DNA from: Rhodoferax sp.
Lineage (GTDB): Bacteria > Pseudomonadota > Gammaproteobacteria > Burkholderiales > Burkholderiaceae_C
Assembly: GCF_028688795.1 (NCBI RefSeq)
Contig: NZ_JAQTXM010000001.1
Location: 248,001-312,000 of the forward strand
DNA: 64,000 bases
Direction: 5' to 3'
Positions 10,901-21,590 of the stretch are shown here, piece by piece. Positions within the stretch are counted from its first letter, which is position 1. Each line of letters begins with the position of its first letter. The notes under the pieces were generated by a model. That model saw nothing but the letters and a program-made list of their open reading frames with translations. It made no database searches and had not been told where the DNA came from. The position numbers and the translations under genes are program-made.

Positions 10901-12230
10901 ATTTGGGTTCATCCCGTCCGAAGCCGTATCGCGACTCAAAGCGCTAACCTCACCCGGCTACACCCATGAATATTTAGCTGATGGCGATGTGGTGGTATCA
11001 CCCAAGACCGCGGAAACGGGAAACAGCAATCTGCTTTTTGCAGCACTTGGCCGAGGTGGCAAGGGTTTGTTTGGGCTTAACGTTACCACCCCAACCACTT
11101 TTGGCAGCTCAAACTTTCTCTGGGAATACACGCCCGCTGGTAGCACAGCCGCCGCCGCAGATGCAGATCTTGGACTCATGTTAGGGCGACCAATTTACGC
11201 AAAAATGAACAACGGCACAGGCGCTGTCATTGTGAGCAACGGGTACAACAGCTCCAGCGGCAAGGCTGTGCTGTATATCTTTTTATTGAACAGCAGCGGC
11301 CAGATCACCAGCGTCAAAAAACTCGACACTTTGGTCGGCAGCGACAACGGCTTGGCTACACCAGGCGTGTTTGATGCCGACGGCAATGGCACCATTGACT
11401 ATATTTACGCTGGCGACCTTAAAGGCAATGTTTGGAAGTTTGACGTGAGCTCAAGCACCATCAGCACCTGGTCAGTTGCTCTGAGTGTCAAACCCTTGTT
11501 TGTTGCAAAAGATGCATTAGACAACCCCCAACCGATAACCGCGCCAATCACTGTAGCGATTGACACCGTAAGCGGCGACACCCACGAAGGCAAACGCTTT
11601 GTCTTTTTTGGTACAGGCTCGTATTTCCGCACGGGCGACCCGGCTGCTACTGCAATTCAAACTTGGTATGGCTTGATTGATGAAAGCACAGCAATAACCG
11701 ACCGGACGCAATTGAGGGAACGAACCGTCGCAGCATCTGGAACCTTTGCAGGCAAACCGGTACGCGCGTTTTCCGCAGCAACTGCGGGTGACATGGTCGG
11801 AAAGCACGGGTGGTACTTAGATTTCACCGCACCCCCGGGTGAGCGCATGATCACAGAGCCCATCGTTTATAAGTTGGCGTTGCCAGTGCTGGTGTCGAGC
11901 TCGATCATCCCCGCAGCCACGGACCCATGCATACCGGGCGGCACGGGTTATATCAATGCCCTCAGCCCGTTCACTGGCGGTTCAGTCACCAAGGGTATTC
12001 TGGACGTTAACAACAACAAAAATTTTACGGACGATTTACTCTCAACTTTATTTATTGGATCAGTCGATCTGGGAATTGGTCTGCCAAGTCGACCAACATT
12101 GATAGGCGGCAGACTGGTTGTAGGTGGCACCAGTCCAGACTTGGACAAACGCGTCGCTGACATTGGTGTCAATCTGGGTCTGACGCCCCTAAAGGGTCGC
12201 ATTTCGTGGCGTGAAATTGTTCGGGACTAA
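7938..12230 (+). CDS. pilY1: Type IV pilus tip/adhesin protein PilY1
   Basis: This is a large 1430-residue secreted protein with an N-terminal signal-like hydrophobic stretch ('[14 protein letters not shown]'). '[19 protein letters not shown]' near residue 45 is a PilY1 hallmark. Calcium-loop-like segments appear at '[12 protein letters not shown]', 'DTDGNGVPD' and '[16 protein letters not shown]'. The last sits in the C-terminal beta-propeller of the Neisseria PilC domain family, with 'NDGMLHAF' before it. PilY1 caps the pilus, promotes extension and acts in adhesion and surface sensing. A strong ribosome binding site (AAGGA) precedes the ATG. Length is somewhat above the Pseudomonas protein. 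Confidence 0.93.
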   Translation: MKFSNYFALSVKSATLTTATLAALASSAVTIPNTPLVTQISAKPMVMLVAGKDHKLFYEAYNDTADIDGDGSIDIRFKPSITYYGLFDSKVCYSDNGSGEGNSGLFTPSSAAGALNTCASGWSGNWLNYITTSRIDSLRKVLYGGYREVDSTTQTILRRAYIPQDAHSWAKEYASATVDGYKISDYTTLSSPSSGKRHFFGNLTANAGKNCKDLDDCSDLPPLMSVVTNSSKRVWEWASKERPVLDGTHGGTRKDYTVRVKVCTATFNEGCKQYGTVYKPIGLLHDYGENNSMLFGLLTGSYDKNMSGGVLRKVVSSFADEVSSTTGIFTSSAKIVKTFDRLRIRDFNNDRTDNAYKGGWQTTSAMTEGLFPDWGNPIGEMMYEGVRYFSGKSAGTSAFTSAGTKDSEVGLSTVTWDDPYASTSAAKAPRCAKANFLTISDINPSFDSDQVPGSAFASFTGDLSLLNVTNEADKITAVESGIIGQRFIGQSGTVSDSAPTAKAVSSLSNIRGLAPEEPTKQGSYYSAAVAYFAKRSDLRSDLTGTQNIDTFNVALASPLPRMEVKLPNGRGVTLVPFAKSVGGSSISNVKGDFQPTNQIVDFYVETIANSSTADADSTVNGGRFYAKFRINYEDVEQGADHDMDAIVEYEIKANADSTVQVILTPTYQAGGIQHSIGYIISGTTKDGVYLVVQDENVDIPYFLNVPPGKAPGDCDVATMPAACKKLPYIGGASPLDKSNITFTSSSTASATLLKDPLWYAAKWGGFNDKNNNDKPDLTSEWDTDGNGVPDTYFLVQNPLKLKESLKKAFDSIFKTNSSASNVIANSSSITTNSRVFQARFDSSYWSGDLVAYPVTSSGVSTTTEWEASAKVPAPTSRQLYIHTPSGATSAFSWGSLSSTDKAYFDADISTTIDNSQDVVDYLRGVRTKELQNSGNFRDRSTHVLGDIVHSSPFYEKDSDTIYVNANDGMLHAFKASNGSVANSAGTELFGFIPSEAVSRLKALTSPGYTHEYLADGDVVVSPKTAETGNSNLLFAALGRGGKGLFGLNVTTPTTFGSSNFLWEYTPAGSTAAAADADLGLMLGRPIYAKMNNGTGAVIVSNGYNSSSGKAVLYIFLLNSSGQITSVKKLDTLVGSDNGLATPGVFDADGNGTIDYIYAGDLKGNVWKFDVSSSTISTWSVALSVKPLFVAKDALDNPQPITAPITVAIDTVSGDTHEGKRFVFFGTGSYFRTGDPAATAIQTWYGLIDESTAITDRTQLRERTVAASGTFAGKPVRAFSAATAGDMVGKHGWYLDFTAPPGERMITEPIVYKLALPVLVSSSIIPAATDPCIPGGTGYINALSPFTGGSVTKGILDVNNNKNFTDDLLSTLFIGSVDLGIGLPSRPTLIGGRLVVGGTSPDLDKRVADIGVNLGLTPLKGRISWREIVRD

Positions 12231-12235
12231 TTACT

Positions 12236-12646
12236 ATGAATAAACGTTTTCAGTTGGGCTTTACATTGATTGAACTCATGATCACTGTCGCCATCATTGG
12301 CATTTTGGCAGCCATTGCACTGCCTAGCTACCAAGAGCATGTGTTGCGAACGCGTCGCGTCACCGCCGGCGCTTGCTTGATGGAGCTGTCACAGCAAATG
12401 GAACGCCAGTATGCAACAGCCATGTCTTACGTGGTGGCACTACCTGCGGCAAGTTGTCAAACCGATCTAGCCAGTTTTTACACCTTTGCATTTGCAACCA
12501 GCGAACCAACAGCCTCAACTTACAAAATTGAGGCAACGCCAACAGGTGCACAAGTTGGCGATACGAAGTGCGACACGCTCTCGATCAACCATTTGGGTGA
12601 AAAGACAGAGTCAGGAACTGGTTCAGTAGCAGATTGTTGGCGCTAA
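12236..12646 (+). CDS. pilE: Type IV pilin-like protein PilE
   Basis: This 136-residue prepilin has the leader MNKRFQLG followed by [25 protein letters not shown], including the Glu5. Two C-terminal cysteines frame a small D-region. By position at the end of the minor pilin operon, 5 bases after pilY1, it is the PilE-type minor pilin rather than the major pilin. The ComP/PilA family cannot be fully excluded. The 172-base gap after it shows no gene and presumably holds the promoter of the next one. Confidence 0.86.
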   Translation: MNKRFQLGFTLIELMITVAIIGILAAIALPSYQEHVLRTRRVTAGACLMELSQQMERQYATAMSYVVALPAASCQTDLASFYTFAFATSEPTASTYKIEATPTGAQVGDTKCDTLSINHLGEKTESGTGSVADCWR

Positions 12647-12818
12647 TATTTCCGGCGGTCGCAGGGATCGGACACTCATCAACAACACATTTGCTGGCCT
12701 GCGTGCAGTGCGCGGTACCACCTGTGGCCAAGAAAACCGTCGGTAAAATGCGGGTAAACCAGCATTCCGATTCACCCTCTCGGCTTTCTCTTTCAACTTT
12801 TTTGAACAGGACCCTCTC

Positions 12819-14015
12819 ATGTCTCTCTTTTCCGCTGTCGAAATGGCCCCGCGCGACCCCATTTTGGGTCTGAACGAGCAATACAACGCCGACACCAACC
12901 CAGCCAAGGTCAACTTGGGCGTGGGCGTGTACTTTGACGACAACGGCAAGCTGCCGTTGTTGCAGTGCGTGCAGGCGTTCGAGAAGACCATGATGGACAA
13001 GCCCACGCCGCGTGGCTACCTGCCGATCGATGGCATTGCCGCCTACGATGCAGCCGTCAAGGGCTTGGTGTTTGGCACCGACAGCGAGCCCGTGAAGAGT
13101 GGCCGCATTGCTACCGTGCAAGCCGTTGGTGGCACCGGCGGACTAAAAATTGGCGCCGACTTTCTGAAGCGCCTGAACCCCGATGCCAAGGTGCTGATTT
13201 CTGACCCAAGCTGGGAAAACCACCGCGCCTTGTTCACCAATGCCGGTTTTGTGGTGGAAAGCTACCGCTACTATGACGAAACCACCCGTGGCCTGGACTT
13301 TGCCGGCATGCTGGCCGACCTGAACGCCGCGCCCGTGGGCACCATTGTCTTGCTGCATGCCTGCTGCCATAACCCCACGGGTTATGACATCAGCCCGGCT
13401 CAATGGGACGAGGTAATTGCCGTGATTAAGGACAAATTTCTGGTGCCGTTTCTGGACATGGCTTACCAGGGCTTTGGCTTTGGTATTGCCGAAGATGGCG
13501 CAGTGATTGGTAAGTTTGTGGCTTCTGGCCTGAACTTCTTCGTGTCGACATCGTTCAGCAAAAGCTTCAGCTTGTATGGTGAACGTGTCGGGGCTTTAAG
13601 TGTGCTGTGCCAGGACAAGGAAGAGGCTGGCCGCGTGTTGAGCCAGCTCAAGGTAGTGATTCGCACCAACTACAGCAACCCACCCACGCACGGCGGCGCG
13701 ATTGTGGCGGGTGTGTTGAACAACCCCGAGTTGCGCACCCTGTGGGAAAAAGAGCTGGGTGAAATGCGCGTGCGCATCAAGGCCATGCGCCAAAAGCTGG
13801 TGGACGGCCTGAAGGCGGCCGGTGTCAAGCAAGACATGAGCTTTATTACCAGCCAGATCGGCATGTTCAGCTACTCCGGCTTGAGCAAAGACCAAATGGT
13901 GCGTCTGCGCAATGAGTTTGGCGTATACGGCACCGACACCGGCCGAATGTGTGTGGCCGCGCTCAACAGCAAAAACATTGACTACGTGTGCGCATCCATT
14001 GCCAAAGTGATGTGA
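12819..14015 (+). CDS. tyrB: Aromatic/aspartate aminotransferase (class I)
   Basis: This 398-residue PLP enzyme is of the AspC/TyrB family. 'LNEQYNADTNPAKVNLGVGVY' near the N-terminus is diagnostic, 'HACCHNPTGYDIS' carries the cofactor-contacting Asn, and 'STSFSKSFSLYGERVG' carries the Schiff-base lysine. It transfers amino groups between glutamate and oxaloacetate or aromatic 2-oxo acids. TyrB versus AspC specificity cannot be fixed from sequence alone. A terminator follows 9 bases after the stop. Confidence 0.9.
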   Translation: MSLFSAVEMAPRDPILGLNEQYNADTNPAKVNLGVGVYFDDNGKLPLLQCVQAFEKTMMDKPTPRGYLPIDGIAAYDAAVKGLVFGTDSEPVKSGRIATVQAVGGTGGLKIGADFLKRLNPDAKVLISDPSWENHRALFTNAGFVVESYRYYDETTRGLDFAGMLADLNAAPVGTIVLLHACCHNPTGYDISPAQWDEVIAVIKDKFLVPFLDMAYQGFGFGIAEDGAVIGKFVASGLNFFVSTSFSKSFSLYGERVGALSVLCQDKEEAGRVLSQLKVVIRTNYSNPPTHGGAIVAGVLNNPELRTLWEKELGEMRVRIKAMRQKLVDGLKAAGVKQDMSFITSQIGMFSYSGLSKDQMVRLRNEFGVYGTDTGRMCVAALNSKNIDYVCASIAKVM

Positions 14016-14023
14016 TGCTTTTG

Positions 14024-14059
14024 ATCGGGTGACGCGGGCCAGAGTCCGACCCGATTTTT
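14024..14059 (+). terminator. Rho-independent terminator after the aminotransferase gene
   Basis: ATCGGGT and ACCCGAT form a 7-bp stem around an 18-base loop region, directly followed by a run of T. Confidence 0.7.
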
Positions 14060-14069
14060 ATAAGACTTT

Positions 14070-14120
14070 TAGCTGCCTAGCCCTTATATAATAAGCGCAG
14101 GCAGCTATTTTTTTTATAGC
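14070..14120 (+). repeat. Dispersed palindromic repeat, copy 2 (intergenic, best conserved)
   Basis: Outer arms TAGCTGCCT and AGGCAGCTA are perfect complements. Inner arms GCCCTTAT and ATAAGCGC differ at one base. The tail AGCTAT, seven bases, ATAGC follows. This copy lies between the tyrB terminator and the DUF2520 gene and best shows the ancestral structure. Confidence 0.85.
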
Positions 14121-14135
14121 AATTTAAATCACCTC

Positions 14136-14951
14136 ATGAAAACCATCAACCTCATTGGCGGCGGCCGCGTGGGACAAACGTTGGGGCGCTTGCTGGTGCT
14201 CGATGGTCACTACCAGGTGCAAGACGTGTTGACTCGCAGCGCTGCGTCTGCCGCCCAGGCGGTGGCCTTTATAGGTGGCGGGCGGGCCTTGTCAGACATG
14301 CACCAATTGCGCCCGGCCGATGTGTGGATGCTGGGCGTGCCCGACGTCCAGATTGCGCCCTTGGCCAGCGCCTTGGCGCAGCTGGATTTGGCTCAGGCCC
14401 CTGCCCTGGCCTTTCATTGCAGTGGCGCGCTCAGTGCCGCAGAACTCGTGCCCATGAAAAACAAAGGCTGGCAAATAGCCAGTGCCCATTGCCTGATGAG
14501 TTTCGCCGAGCCGGCTACGGCACTGCTGCAGTTTGCCGGCACGCCGTGTGCGCTTGAGGGCGATGTGCCGGCGCTTATTGAACTGCGACCATTTTTTACC
14601 CGCCTGGGTGCTCAGTGCTTTGATTTGGCTGCCGCTGACAAATTGCTTTACCACGCTGGCGCCGTGTTTGCCACCAACTTCTTACCGGTGCTGCAAGATG
14701 TGGCCGAGCGCCTGTGGCAACAAAGCGGTATGCCGCCCGACCTGGCGCACCAAATGCGCGCCACGTTGTTGGCCAACGCGGTCCACAACATCGTCGCCCT
14801 TGGCCCCAAAGGCGCGCTTACCGGGCCAGCCGCACGGGGCGACACCTCTTTAGTAGCAGCCCAAGGCGCGGCCGTCGCGGAGTGGGATGCGCAGGCGGGT
14901 GTGGCTTACCGGTCTCTCAGCGAGCTGGCAGGGCAATTGGGGCGGCGCTAA
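14136..14951 (+). CDS. DUF2520 / Rossmann-like dehydrogenase-family protein
   Basis: This 271-residue protein has an N-terminal NAD(P)-binding fold ('NLIGGGRVGQTLGRLL', GxGxxG) resembling 6-phosphogluconate dehydrogenase relatives. The C-terminal half is a DUF2520 helical domain ('LYHAGAVFATNFLPVLQDVAERL', 'ALTGPAARGD'). The closest characterised folds are ketopantoate reductase and pyrroline-5-carboxylate reductase. The substrate is unknown. It stands alone between a repeat element and phaZ. Confidence 0.82.
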   Translation: MKTINLIGGGRVGQTLGRLLVLDGHYQVQDVLTRSAASAAQAVAFIGGGRALSDMHQLRPADVWMLGVPDVQIAPLASALAQLDLAQAPALAFHCSGALSAAELVPMKNKGWQIASAHCLMSFAEPATALLQFAGTPCALEGDVPALIELRPFFTRLGAQCFDLAAADKLLYHAGAVFATNFLPVLQDVAERLWQQSGMPPDLAHQMRATLLANAVHNIVALGPKGALTGPAARGDTSLVAAQGAAVAEWDAQAGVAYRSLSELAGQLGRR

Positions 14952-15092
14952 GCCCAGCCCATCAAGCACGTCAATCAGCACGAGACTTTAACAAAAATTA
15001 AATTTTGTGGACTTTTCAACAACAATTGCGAATTATCAATGGCTAGTTGACCGGTTTAAAAATTGCATTCAGTTACAGCACAGCCAGACCTG

Positions 15093-15108
15093 TTATATTG
15101 CACTGCAA
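15093..15108 (+). promoter_or_regulatory. Candidate -10 box with palindromic operator before phaZ
   Basis: A TTATAT -10 box runs straight into the perfect palindrome TTGCACTGCAA, about 25 bases before the phaZ start. TGC-rich palindromes near PHB genes are typical of PhaR regulator sites. This is inferred from motif type and context only. Confidence 0.4.
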
Positions 15109-15132
15109 CATTTTTATAAAAGGTGATCTACC

Positions 15133-16722
15133 GTGCTCTACAAACTATACGAAACCCAACGTTCGCTGATGGAGCCGTTCACAGATCTGGCGCAATCTGC
15201 CGCCAAGCTTTACGGCAACCCTTTGTCGATGATGGGCCAACTCCCCATGTCCCAGCGTCTTTCGGCCGGTTATGACCTGCTGCACCGCTTGGGCAAAGAC
15301 TACGAAAAGCCAGAATTTGGCCTGCGCACGGTGGACGTGGACGGTGTTGAAGTGGCCGTGCATGAGCGCATTGAGATCAAAAAACCGTTCTGCGAATTGC
15401 GTCGCTTCAAGCGTTTTACTGACGACGTCACCACACTGACGAAGCTCAAGGGCCAGCCTGCAGTACTGATCGTGGCGCCCCTGTCGGGCCACTACGCCAC
15501 GCTGCTACGCGACACCGTAAAGACCATGCTTAAAGACCACAAGGTCTACATCACCGACTGGACCAACGCCCGCCTGGTACCCACGTCTGAAGGTGATTTT
15601 CACCTGGACGACTACGTCAACTATGTGCAGGAATTCATCCGCCATCTGCAAAAGCGCTACGGCAACTGCCACGTGATGAGCGTTTGCCAGCCCACCGTGC
15701 CAGTGCTGGCAGCCGTGTCGTTGATGGCCAGCCGCAAAGAGCTCACACCCCTGAGCATGGTCATGATGGGTGGCCCGATTGATGCCCGCAAGTCACCCAC
15801 TGCGGTCAATAACCTGGCCATGAACAAGAACATTGAGTGGTTTGAAAACAATGTGATTTACCGCGTCCCCACCCGTTTCCCTGGTGCCGGCCGCAAGGTT
15901 TACCCAGGCTTTTTGCAGCACTCTGGCTTTGTTGCCATGAACCCCAGCAACCATGCCCGCAGCCATTACGACTACTTCAAGGACATGGTCAAGGGGGACG
16001 ATGCCAGCGCGGAAGCCCACCGCAAGTTCTATGACGAGTACAACGCTGTGCTGGACATGGACTCGCATTACTACTTGGAAACCATCATCACGGTGTTTCA
16101 GGAATTCAACCTGGTCAAGGGCACTTGGGACGTGAAAGGCGTAGACGGCAAGGTCGAGCGCGTTCACCCAGAAGACATCACAACCACAGCCCTACTGTCG
16201 GTGGAAGGCGAGTTGGATGACATTTCTGGCTCGGGTCAGACCGCTGCCGTGCACACCATTTGCAGCGGTGTCACTGAAGCAAATAAAGAGCATTACGAAG
16301 TCGAAGGTGCGGGCCACTACGGTATTTTTGCCGGTCGCCGCTGGCGCGATATGGTGTACCCGAAAGTGGTGGCATTCATTCAAAGCCACCAGCCAAAGAA
16401 GGCGGCTGTCACAGCCAAGGCCGCAGCACCCTTGGCTGCGCCAGCGATTGAATCCGCTGTCTCAGCGCCTCAGCCACAAGCGCCAGTGGTACCAGTCACC
16501 GTTGCCAAGGCACAAACTCCGATTGAACCCAAAGCAGCGGTCGCAGTCAGTAGCCCAGCCAAGGCCGTTGAAGTGGTGGCCAAGCCATTGCCCAAGCCGG
16601 TGGTTGCGCCCAGCACTGGCGCCGCACCGGAAAAAGTTGCGGCAAAGCCAGCCGTATTGCCCAACGCCAAGGCAGCGCCTGCCGTGCTGGGCAAGCAGCC
16701 AACCCCCACCAAAAAGGCATGA
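15133..16722 (+). CDS. phaZ: Intracellular polyhydroxybutyrate depolymerase
   Basis: This 529-residue protein uses a GTG start with AAAAGGTGAT upstream. It matches the intracellular PHB depolymerases of the Ralstonia PhaZ1 type, which degrade native cytoplasmic PHB granules. The expected nucleophile cysteine is in '[10 protein letters not shown]' (about residue 185), an acid residue in '[10 protein letters not shown]', and the histidine in '[14 protein letters not shown]'. The catalytic region ends near residue 420. The last ~105 residues are Ala/Pro/Lys-rich and low-complexity, longer than I expect for the family. The stop overlaps the next start (ATGA), so translation with the ferredoxin gene is coupled. 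Confidence 0.93.
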   Translation: MLYKLYETQRSLMEPFTDLAQSAAKLYGNPLSMMGQLPMSQRLSAGYDLLHRLGKDYEKPEFGLRTVDVDGVEVAVHERIEIKKPFCELRRFKRFTDDVTTLTKLKGQPAVLIVAPLSGHYATLLRDTVKTMLKDHKVYITDWTNARLVPTSEGDFHLDDYVNYVQEFIRHLQKRYGNCHVMSVCQPTVPVLAAVSLMASRKELTPLSMVMMGGPIDARKSPTAVNNLAMNKNIEWFENNVIYRVPTRFPGAGRKVYPGFLQHSGFVAMNPSNHARSHYDYFKDMVKGDDASAEAHRKFYDEYNAVLDMDSHYYLETIITVFQEFNLVKGTWDVKGVDGKVERVHPEDITTTALLSVEGELDDISGSGQTAAVHTICSGVTEANKEHYEVEGAGHYGIFAGRRWRDMVYPKVVAFIQSHQPKKAAVTAKAAAPLAAPAIESAVSAPQPQAPVVPVTVAKAQTPIEPKAAVAVSSPAKAVEVVAKPLPKPVVAPSTGAAPEKVAAKPAVLPNAKAAPAVLGKQPTPTKKA

Positions 16723-17414
16723 CACCCAGCACCGCCGACCTCTTGGCGGTGCTGCCGCAAACGCAGTGCACGCGCTGCAGCTTTCCTGATTGCGCCGCCT
16801 ACGCCCAAGCCATTGTTGACGGCAAAGCTGCTATCAACCAATGCCCTCCCGGCGGTATGGCGGGCGTGCAACGACTGGCAGTGCTCACGGGTCACGCGGC
16901 ACTGCCCTTGAACCCGGTCAATGGGGTTGAGGGTCCCCGCACGGTCGTTTTCATCGATGAAGCCTGGTGCATTGGCTGCACGCTGTGCATCAAGGCTTGC
17001 CCGGTGGATGCGATAGTGGGTGCTAACAAGCTCATGCACACCGTGATCGAGCCTTATTGCACCGGCTGCGAGTTGTGCTTGCCGGTGTGCCCAGTGGATT
17101 GCATTGAGCTTGAGAATGTCTCCGGCAACGCCACGGGCTGGGCGGCATGGTCACCCGAGCAAGCTGATCAGGCCAGAAATCGCTATGATTTCTATAGCTA
17201 CAAGCGCAAACGGGAAGAGGCTGAGAATGACAAAAGGCTTGAAGCCAAAGCGGTATTGAAGCTGTCCGACCTAAACACCCATTCCCAGCACACCGATCCG
17301 GTCGTGCTCGACAAGAAACGCGCGGTGATTGAAGCAGCGCTGGCCCGGGCCAGAGCCAAACAACTGGCTAACGAGCCCAAGCGCCCGGACGAGCATGAGC
17401 ACCTGGTGCCGTAA
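16719..17414 (+). CDS. rnfB: RnfB-like ferredoxin with Fe-S cluster motifs
   Basis: This 231-residue protein has an N-terminal four-cysteine Fe-S motif ('CTRCSFPDC', then Cys 17 residues on) and two ferredoxin-type 4Fe-4S motifs ('[16 protein letters not shown]' and '[16 protein letters not shown]'). This is the RnfB/RsxB cytoplasmic part. The N-terminal membrane anchor of true RnfB is missing, and no other rnf gene is nearby, so it is a free-standing electron carrier. The C-terminal 80 residues are charged and helical. It is translationally coupled to phaZ. The electron partner is unknown. Confidence 0.85.
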   Translation: MTPSTADLLAVLPQTQCTRCSFPDCAAYAQAIVDGKAAINQCPPGGMAGVQRLAVLTGHAALPLNPVNGVEGPRTVVFIDEAWCIGCTLCIKACPVDAIVGANKLMHTVIEPYCTGCELCLPVCPVDCIELENVSGNATGWAAWSPEQADQARNRYDFYSYKRKREEAENDKRLEAKAVLKLSDLNTHSQHTDPVVLDKKRAVIEAALARARAKQLANEPKRPDEHEHLVP

Positions 17415-17427
17415 CCTGTAGCGGCTG

Positions 17428-18942
17428 TCAGCTGGCTGCCAGGCTTTTATAAACCCCGCAGCCCACCGCAAGATCATCTGCTTGCATCACATACGACATT
17501 TTTGACTGCACTTTCCCCGTTGAAGGGTTGCTGATGTCATATTCAACCCAACCCGGTTCCTGCGCCGCCTGACGAAAAATGGCGTCAACCAAACCCTGGC
17601 CGTCAATGCCCGGAATGTCTTGCACGCGCGTACCCACTTTGCTCTGGTTACCGCCAAAGGCCAAATAAGTGCCCCGCTGGTCAAGCACAAACACATACAT
17701 GTCCCGGTCTGAATAGCCTTGATCTGGGTCGGTGATGTCCCGCACAAAACTTGGTCTGGAGCCCGTTCGGTGCCAATGCTGCATGGCCCGGGCCACCAGC
17801 GCCACCGCTTCCTCAGGCGCCCCCTGTTGCAGTCTGAACAAGGCAAAATCATCCACCAGCGTTGAGGCGCGTTGCTCCAGGTTCGCAGCCTGCGTCACGG
17901 CATGTTCCACCATCTGGGCGTTTTGCTGGGTAATTTCATCAAGCTGGCGCACCGCCGAGGTGATTTCCGTCAAGCCGACACTTTGCTCCGCACTAGAAGC
18001 CGATATCTGCGACATATTGGCGGCCACGTCCCGAATGCCTGAAACAATTTGCGTGATCTGACTGCCCGCCAAACGAATGCTTTGCACGCTGGTGGCCACT
18101 TGCGCAGATGACGCACCAATCAGCAGGCGTATCTCTTTGGCTGATGCGGCAGAACGCTGGGCCAGTGACCTCACCTCACTGGCCACCACGGCAAACCCCC
18201 GACCCGACTCGCCCGCGCGCGCAGCTTCCACCGCCGCATTGAGCGCCAGAATATTGGTCTGGAACGCCAGCCCGTCAATCACACTGACAATTTCATCCAT
18301 GCGCTTGGCGCTGCCCTGGATCACCTCTACAGAGGTGATCGCTTGCGTCATGGCGGCCACACCATGTTCGGCCACATCACGCAAACTGGTGGCTTGTGTG
18401 TTGGCTTGTGCCGCCATCTGGGCGTTGCCCGAGACAGTAGATGACAGCTCTTGCACGCTGGCAGCCGTCTGCTCCAGATTGGCGGCTTGTTGTTCGGTGC
18501 GGTCAGACAGCTCCCGGTTGCCGCTGGCCAGGCTTTGTCCGGCATGGGCCACAAAAGCGGCATTGCTGCGCACATTGGCCACCATGGATGAGATGCTGGT
18601 GCCGATGCGGCCAGTTGTGGCGAGCAGCGCCGCATACTCATCTTGCCCCTGAACCACCGGCTTAAATCGCAAGTTGCCTTGCACCAGGTGATCCATTGCG
18701 ACCTGCACCTGTTTCAGGTCGCCCGACACAGCCGCGTAAAAAGACACACCCAGGTAAATGGCCAGCAGCCCAGAAAAAATCACCATGCTGTTCAGCCCAG
18801 CGCCCACCGGCGCCATGAATGCATGCGCAAGCACCAGTGCAGCCAAGGCCCCCACACTGATCAGGAGCAAAATAGCCAGTTTGCCTCCTGTCGACAAACG
18901 CCGCATCAACCAAAGACCTGGCTTCAGAAAAAGTTCCAACAT
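17428..18942 (-). CDS. Methyl-accepting chemotaxis protein with C-terminal Cache domain
   Basis: This 504-residue chemoreceptor has two N-terminal membrane segments (about residues 20-45 and 55-72) with almost no periplasmic loop. The signalling domain follows, with its highly conserved tip '[38 protein letters not shown]' region. After residue ~375 comes a small Cache-type sensor ('[17 protein letters not shown]', '[10 protein letters not shown]', 'VGCGVYKS'). Placing the sensor after the signalling domain makes it cytoplasmic, in contrast to normal receptors. The ligand is unknown. It faces the phaZ-rnfB pair tail to tail with a 13-base gap. Confidence 0.92.
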   Translation of the reverse strand: MLELFLKPGLWLMRRLSTGGKLAILLLISVGALAALVLAHAFMAPVGAGLNSMVIFSGLLAIYLGVSFYAAVSGDLKQVQVAMDHLVQGNLRFKPVVQGQDEYAALLATTGRIGTSISSMVANVRSNAAFVAHAGQSLASGNRELSDRTEQQAANLEQTAASVQELSSTVSGNAQMAAQANTQATSLRDVAEHGVAAMTQAITSVEVIQGSAKRMDEIVSVIDGLAFQTNILALNAAVEAARAGESGRGFAVVASEVRSLAQRSAASAKEIRLLIGASSAQVATSVQSIRLAGSQITQIVSGIRDVAANMSQISASSAEQSVGLTEITSAVRQLDEITQQNAQMVEHAVTQAANLEQRASTLVDDFALFRLQQGAPEEAVALVARAMQHWHRTGSRPSFVRDITDPDQGYSDRDMYVFVLDQRGTYLAFGGNQSKVGTRVQDIPGIDGQGLVDAIFRQAAQEPGWVEYDISNPSTGKVQSKMSYVMQADDLAVGCGVYKSLAAS

Positions 18943-19018
18943 CGCGACAATCTTTAATAAGAAAAGTACGCAGATGTTACGCCCTGAAAATCACTCCAGG
19001 GCCAAGGGAAAACCAGCG

Positions 19019-19513
19019 CTAAACAACCGCCGCCAGTTTGGCAAATGCCGACACCACCTCGGGCGGTGCCTGGACCATCTCAATCAGCACGCCCTCGCCC
19101 GCAATCGGAAACTCGTCATTCGCCTTAGGGTGCAAAAAGCAAATGTCAAACCCGGCGGCGCCCTTGCGAATGCCACCCGGTGCAAAGCGCACGCCTTGCG
19201 CGGTAAGCCATTCCACTGCCTTGGGCAGGTCATCAATCCACAGCCCAACATGGTTCAGTGGCGTGGTGTGCACCGCCGGTTTTTTGTCCACATCCATGGG
19301 CTGCATCAAGTCCACCTCGACCTTGAAAGGCCCGACACCCATGGCGCAAATGTCTTCATCGACGTTTTCACGTTCGCTCTGAAACGTCCCAGTAACTTCC
19401 AGGCCCAGCATGTCAACCCAGAGTTTTTGCAAACGGGTCTTGCTGGTGCCTCCGATGGCAATCTGCTGGATGCCAAGCACCTTGAACGGACGATTTAGGC
19501 TAGCTTGTGTCAT
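19019..19513 (-). CDS. mce: Methylmalonyl-CoA epimerase-like VOC protein
   Basis: This 164-residue vicinal-oxygen-chelate protein has '[23 protein letters not shown]' and '[25 protein letters not shown]' marking the two beta-alpha-beta-beta-beta modules. The Glu in '[10 protein letters not shown]' is a usual metal ligand. The epimerase converts (S)- to (R)-methylmalonyl-CoA. Assignment rests partly on context: its start overlaps the pccA stop by 4 bases, and mutase and MeaB are in the same run. The N-terminus 'QQIAIG' differs from the usual 'HIAIA', so a broader VOC role remains possible. Confidence 0.75.
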   Translation of the reverse strand: MTQASLNRPFKVLGIQQIAIGGTSKTRLQKLWVDMLGLEVTGTFQSERENVDEDICAMGVGPFKVEVDLMQPMDVDKKPAVHTTPLNHVGLWIDDLPKAVEWLTAQGVRFAPGGIRKGAAGFDICFLHPKANDEFPIAGEGVLIEMVQAPPEVVSAFAKLAAVV

Positions 19514-21558
19514 ACGAACTCCACAATCGGTTGGTCTACCGTGAGGCTTTCGCCCTTGGCTGCCAGCACTTTGCCAACGACACCATCGGCAGCGGCAAAC
19601 AGCACGTTTTCCATTTTCATGGCCTCAATCACCGCCACACGCTCACCCGCCTGAACCTTTTGGCCAACCTGCACCGCCACATCGACCAGCAGACCAGGCA
19701 TGGGCGAGAGCACGTAGCGGCTCATGTCAGGCGGGGCCTTGAACGGCATCAGCGCATGCAGTTCGGCCATGCGAGGGGAAACGACCAGCACGTCGATGCG
19801 CGTGCCGTTGTGCTGCAAGCGCAGCGCCAACGGGTTCTTGGGGGTGCCGCGTTCGACTTGCGCGGTGAACAGCGCGCCATTCACCGTACCCGTGATGCAC
19901 ACGTCGTTAAGCCTTGAATCGCTGCAAATTTCATAGCTAGCTGCGCCCATTCTGACGCATGCAAAGCCAGATTTACCGGCAAACTCATCGACATGTACCG
20001 GGGTGTAGGAATTGGCGCCTTCGTCACCCAGTGTCACCACCACATAGTCGCTGCCGACGTTGACGGCGTAGCCTGGCAACTGGCCGCTCAGGCCCGCCGC
20101 GCGTTCGCGCGATTTGCGCCGTACAAAAGCAGCCAGAGCCAGCAAAAAGCGTGGGTCTTCATGCGGCACGTCTTCCGCCCTGAAGCCATGGGCGTAATTT
20201 TCGGCAATAAAGCCGGTGTTGAAATCACCCGCAACAAACTTGGGGTGCGCGAGCAACGCCGCCTGAAACGGAATATTGCTGCTGATACCGCGAATGACAA
20301 AGCCATTGAGGGCTTCGCGCATTTTGGCAATGGCGTCCAGCCGATCCGTGCCATGCACAATGAGCTTGGCAATCATCGAGTCGTAATACATCGGGATTTC
20401 GCCACCGTCTTGCACACCCGTGTCTACCCGCACACCGAACCAGTCGGTGGTGTTGGACTGGAACATGGTTTGTTTGGGCGGTGAGAAGCGCACCAACCGA
20501 CCGGTCGATGGCAAAAAGTTGCGAAACGGGTCTTCAGCGTTGATGCGGCATTCCATGGCCCAGCCGTTGCGTTTAACTTCCGCTTGCGTGAAGGGCAGTT
20601 TTTCACCAGCCGCCACGCGAATCATCAGCTCCACCAAGTCCAGGCCAGTGATGCACTCGGTGACCGGATGCTCAACCTGCAAACGGGTGTTCATTTCCAG
20701 AAAATAAAAGCTCTGGTCTTTACCCACCACGAACTCTACTGTGCCAGCGCTTTGATAGTTGACCGCTTTGGCCAGCGCCACAGCTTGCTCGCCCATGGCT
20801 TTGCGGGTGGCATCGCTGATGAACGGGCTGGGCGCTTCTTCTATGACTTTCTGGTGGCGACGCTGAATCGAACATTCGCGCTCATTCAAATACACCACGT
20901 TGCCAAAACTGTCGCCGATCAGCTGAATTTCGATGTGACGGGGTTCTTCGACAAATTTTTCGACAAACACGCGGTCATCGCCAAAGCTGTTGCGCGCCTC
21001 GTTGGTGCAACTGGTGAAGCCTTCAAAGGCTTCTTTGTCGTTGTAGGCCACGCGCAAGCCTTTGCCGCCACCGCCGGCGCTGGCCTTGATCATCACCGGG
21101 TAACCAATACCTTGGGCAATCTCAACCGCTTTTTCAGGTGTTTCAATCGCGCTATTAACGCCCGGAATGCAGTTGACGCCCGCTGCGCCAGCCAGTTTTT
21201 TCGACTCAATCTTGTCGCCCATGGCAGCCATGGAATAGTGCTTGGGGCCAATGAAAACAATGCCCTCTTCTTCGACCCGTTTGGCAAATTCGGCGTTTTC
21301 GCTCAGAAAACCGTAGCCGGGGTGCAAGGCCTGCGCACCGGTTTGTTTGCAAGCCGCAATGATTTTTTCACCCACCAGGTAGCTGTCACGGCTAGGTGGT
21401 GCGCCGATGTGTACGGCTTCGTCAGCCAGCAGCACAAAGCGTGCATCTTTGTCAGCATCAGAGTAGACCGCCACCGTCTTGATGCCCATCTTTTTGGCGG
21501 TGGTGATGACACGGCAGGCAATCTCACCGCGGTTGGCAATCAGTATTTTTGTAAACAT
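19510..21558 (-). CDS. pccA: Propionyl-CoA carboxylase, biotin-containing alpha subunit
   Basis: This 682-residue protein starts at [17 protein letters not shown]. The ORF-track start at 21591 adds 11 unlikely residues, and AGGAA lies 8 bases before the chosen ATG. Biotin carboxylase (residues ~1-450) has the ATP-grasp loop '[13 protein letters not shown]' and '[16 protein letters not shown]'. The C-terminal carrier domain has the biotinylation site '[12 protein letters not shown]'. With PccB it carboxylates propionyl-CoA to (S)-methylmalonyl-CoA. It follows pccB by 32 bases. A region near 19921-19945 weakly resembles the dispersed repeat. Confidence 0.95.
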   Translation of the reverse strand: MFTKILIANRGEIACRVITTAKKMGIKTVAVYSDADKDARFVLLADEAVHIGAPPSRDSYLVGEKIIAACKQTGAQALHPGYGFLSENAEFAKRVEEEGIVFIGPKHYSMAAMGDKIESKKLAGAAGVNCIPGVNSAIETPEKAVEIAQGIGYPVMIKASAGGGGKGLRVAYNDKEAFEGFTSCTNEARNSFGDDRVFVEKFVEEPRHIEIQLIGDSFGNVVYLNERECSIQRRHQKVIEEAPSPFISDATRKAMGEQAVALAKAVNYQSAGTVEFVVGKDQSFYFLEMNTRLQVEHPVTECITGLDLVELMIRVAAGEKLPFTQAEVKRNGWAMECRINAEDPFRNFLPSTGRLVRFSPPKQTMFQSNTTDWFGVRVDTGVQDGGEIPMYYDSMIAKLIVHGTDRLDAIAKMREALNGFVIRGISSNIPFQAALLAHPKFVAGDFNTGFIAENYAHGFRAEDVPHEDPRFLLALAAFVRRKSRERAAGLSGQLPGYAVNVGSDYVVVTLGDEGANSYTPVHVDEFAGKSGFACVRMGAASYEICSDSRLNDVCITGTVNGALFTAQVERGTPKNPLALRLQHNGTRIDVLVVSPRMAELHALMPFKAPPDMSRYVLSPMPGLLVDVAVQVGQKVQAGERVAVIEAMKMENVLFAAADGVVGKVLAAKGESLTVDQPIVEFV

Positions 21559-21590
21559 GTTGTTGTTCCTATTCTTGTTCTCAGCAACCA

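Noticed and set aside
17178-17225. Repeat-like sequence in the rnfB-like gene
   Set aside because: The ATAGCTACAAGCGC start matches, but the peptide is native-like for the charged C-terminal region and no second arm is present.
19915-19960. Repeat-like sequence in pccA
   Set aside because: It shares GCTGC-N7-ATAGCT but the left arm is missing; at best a very worn copy.
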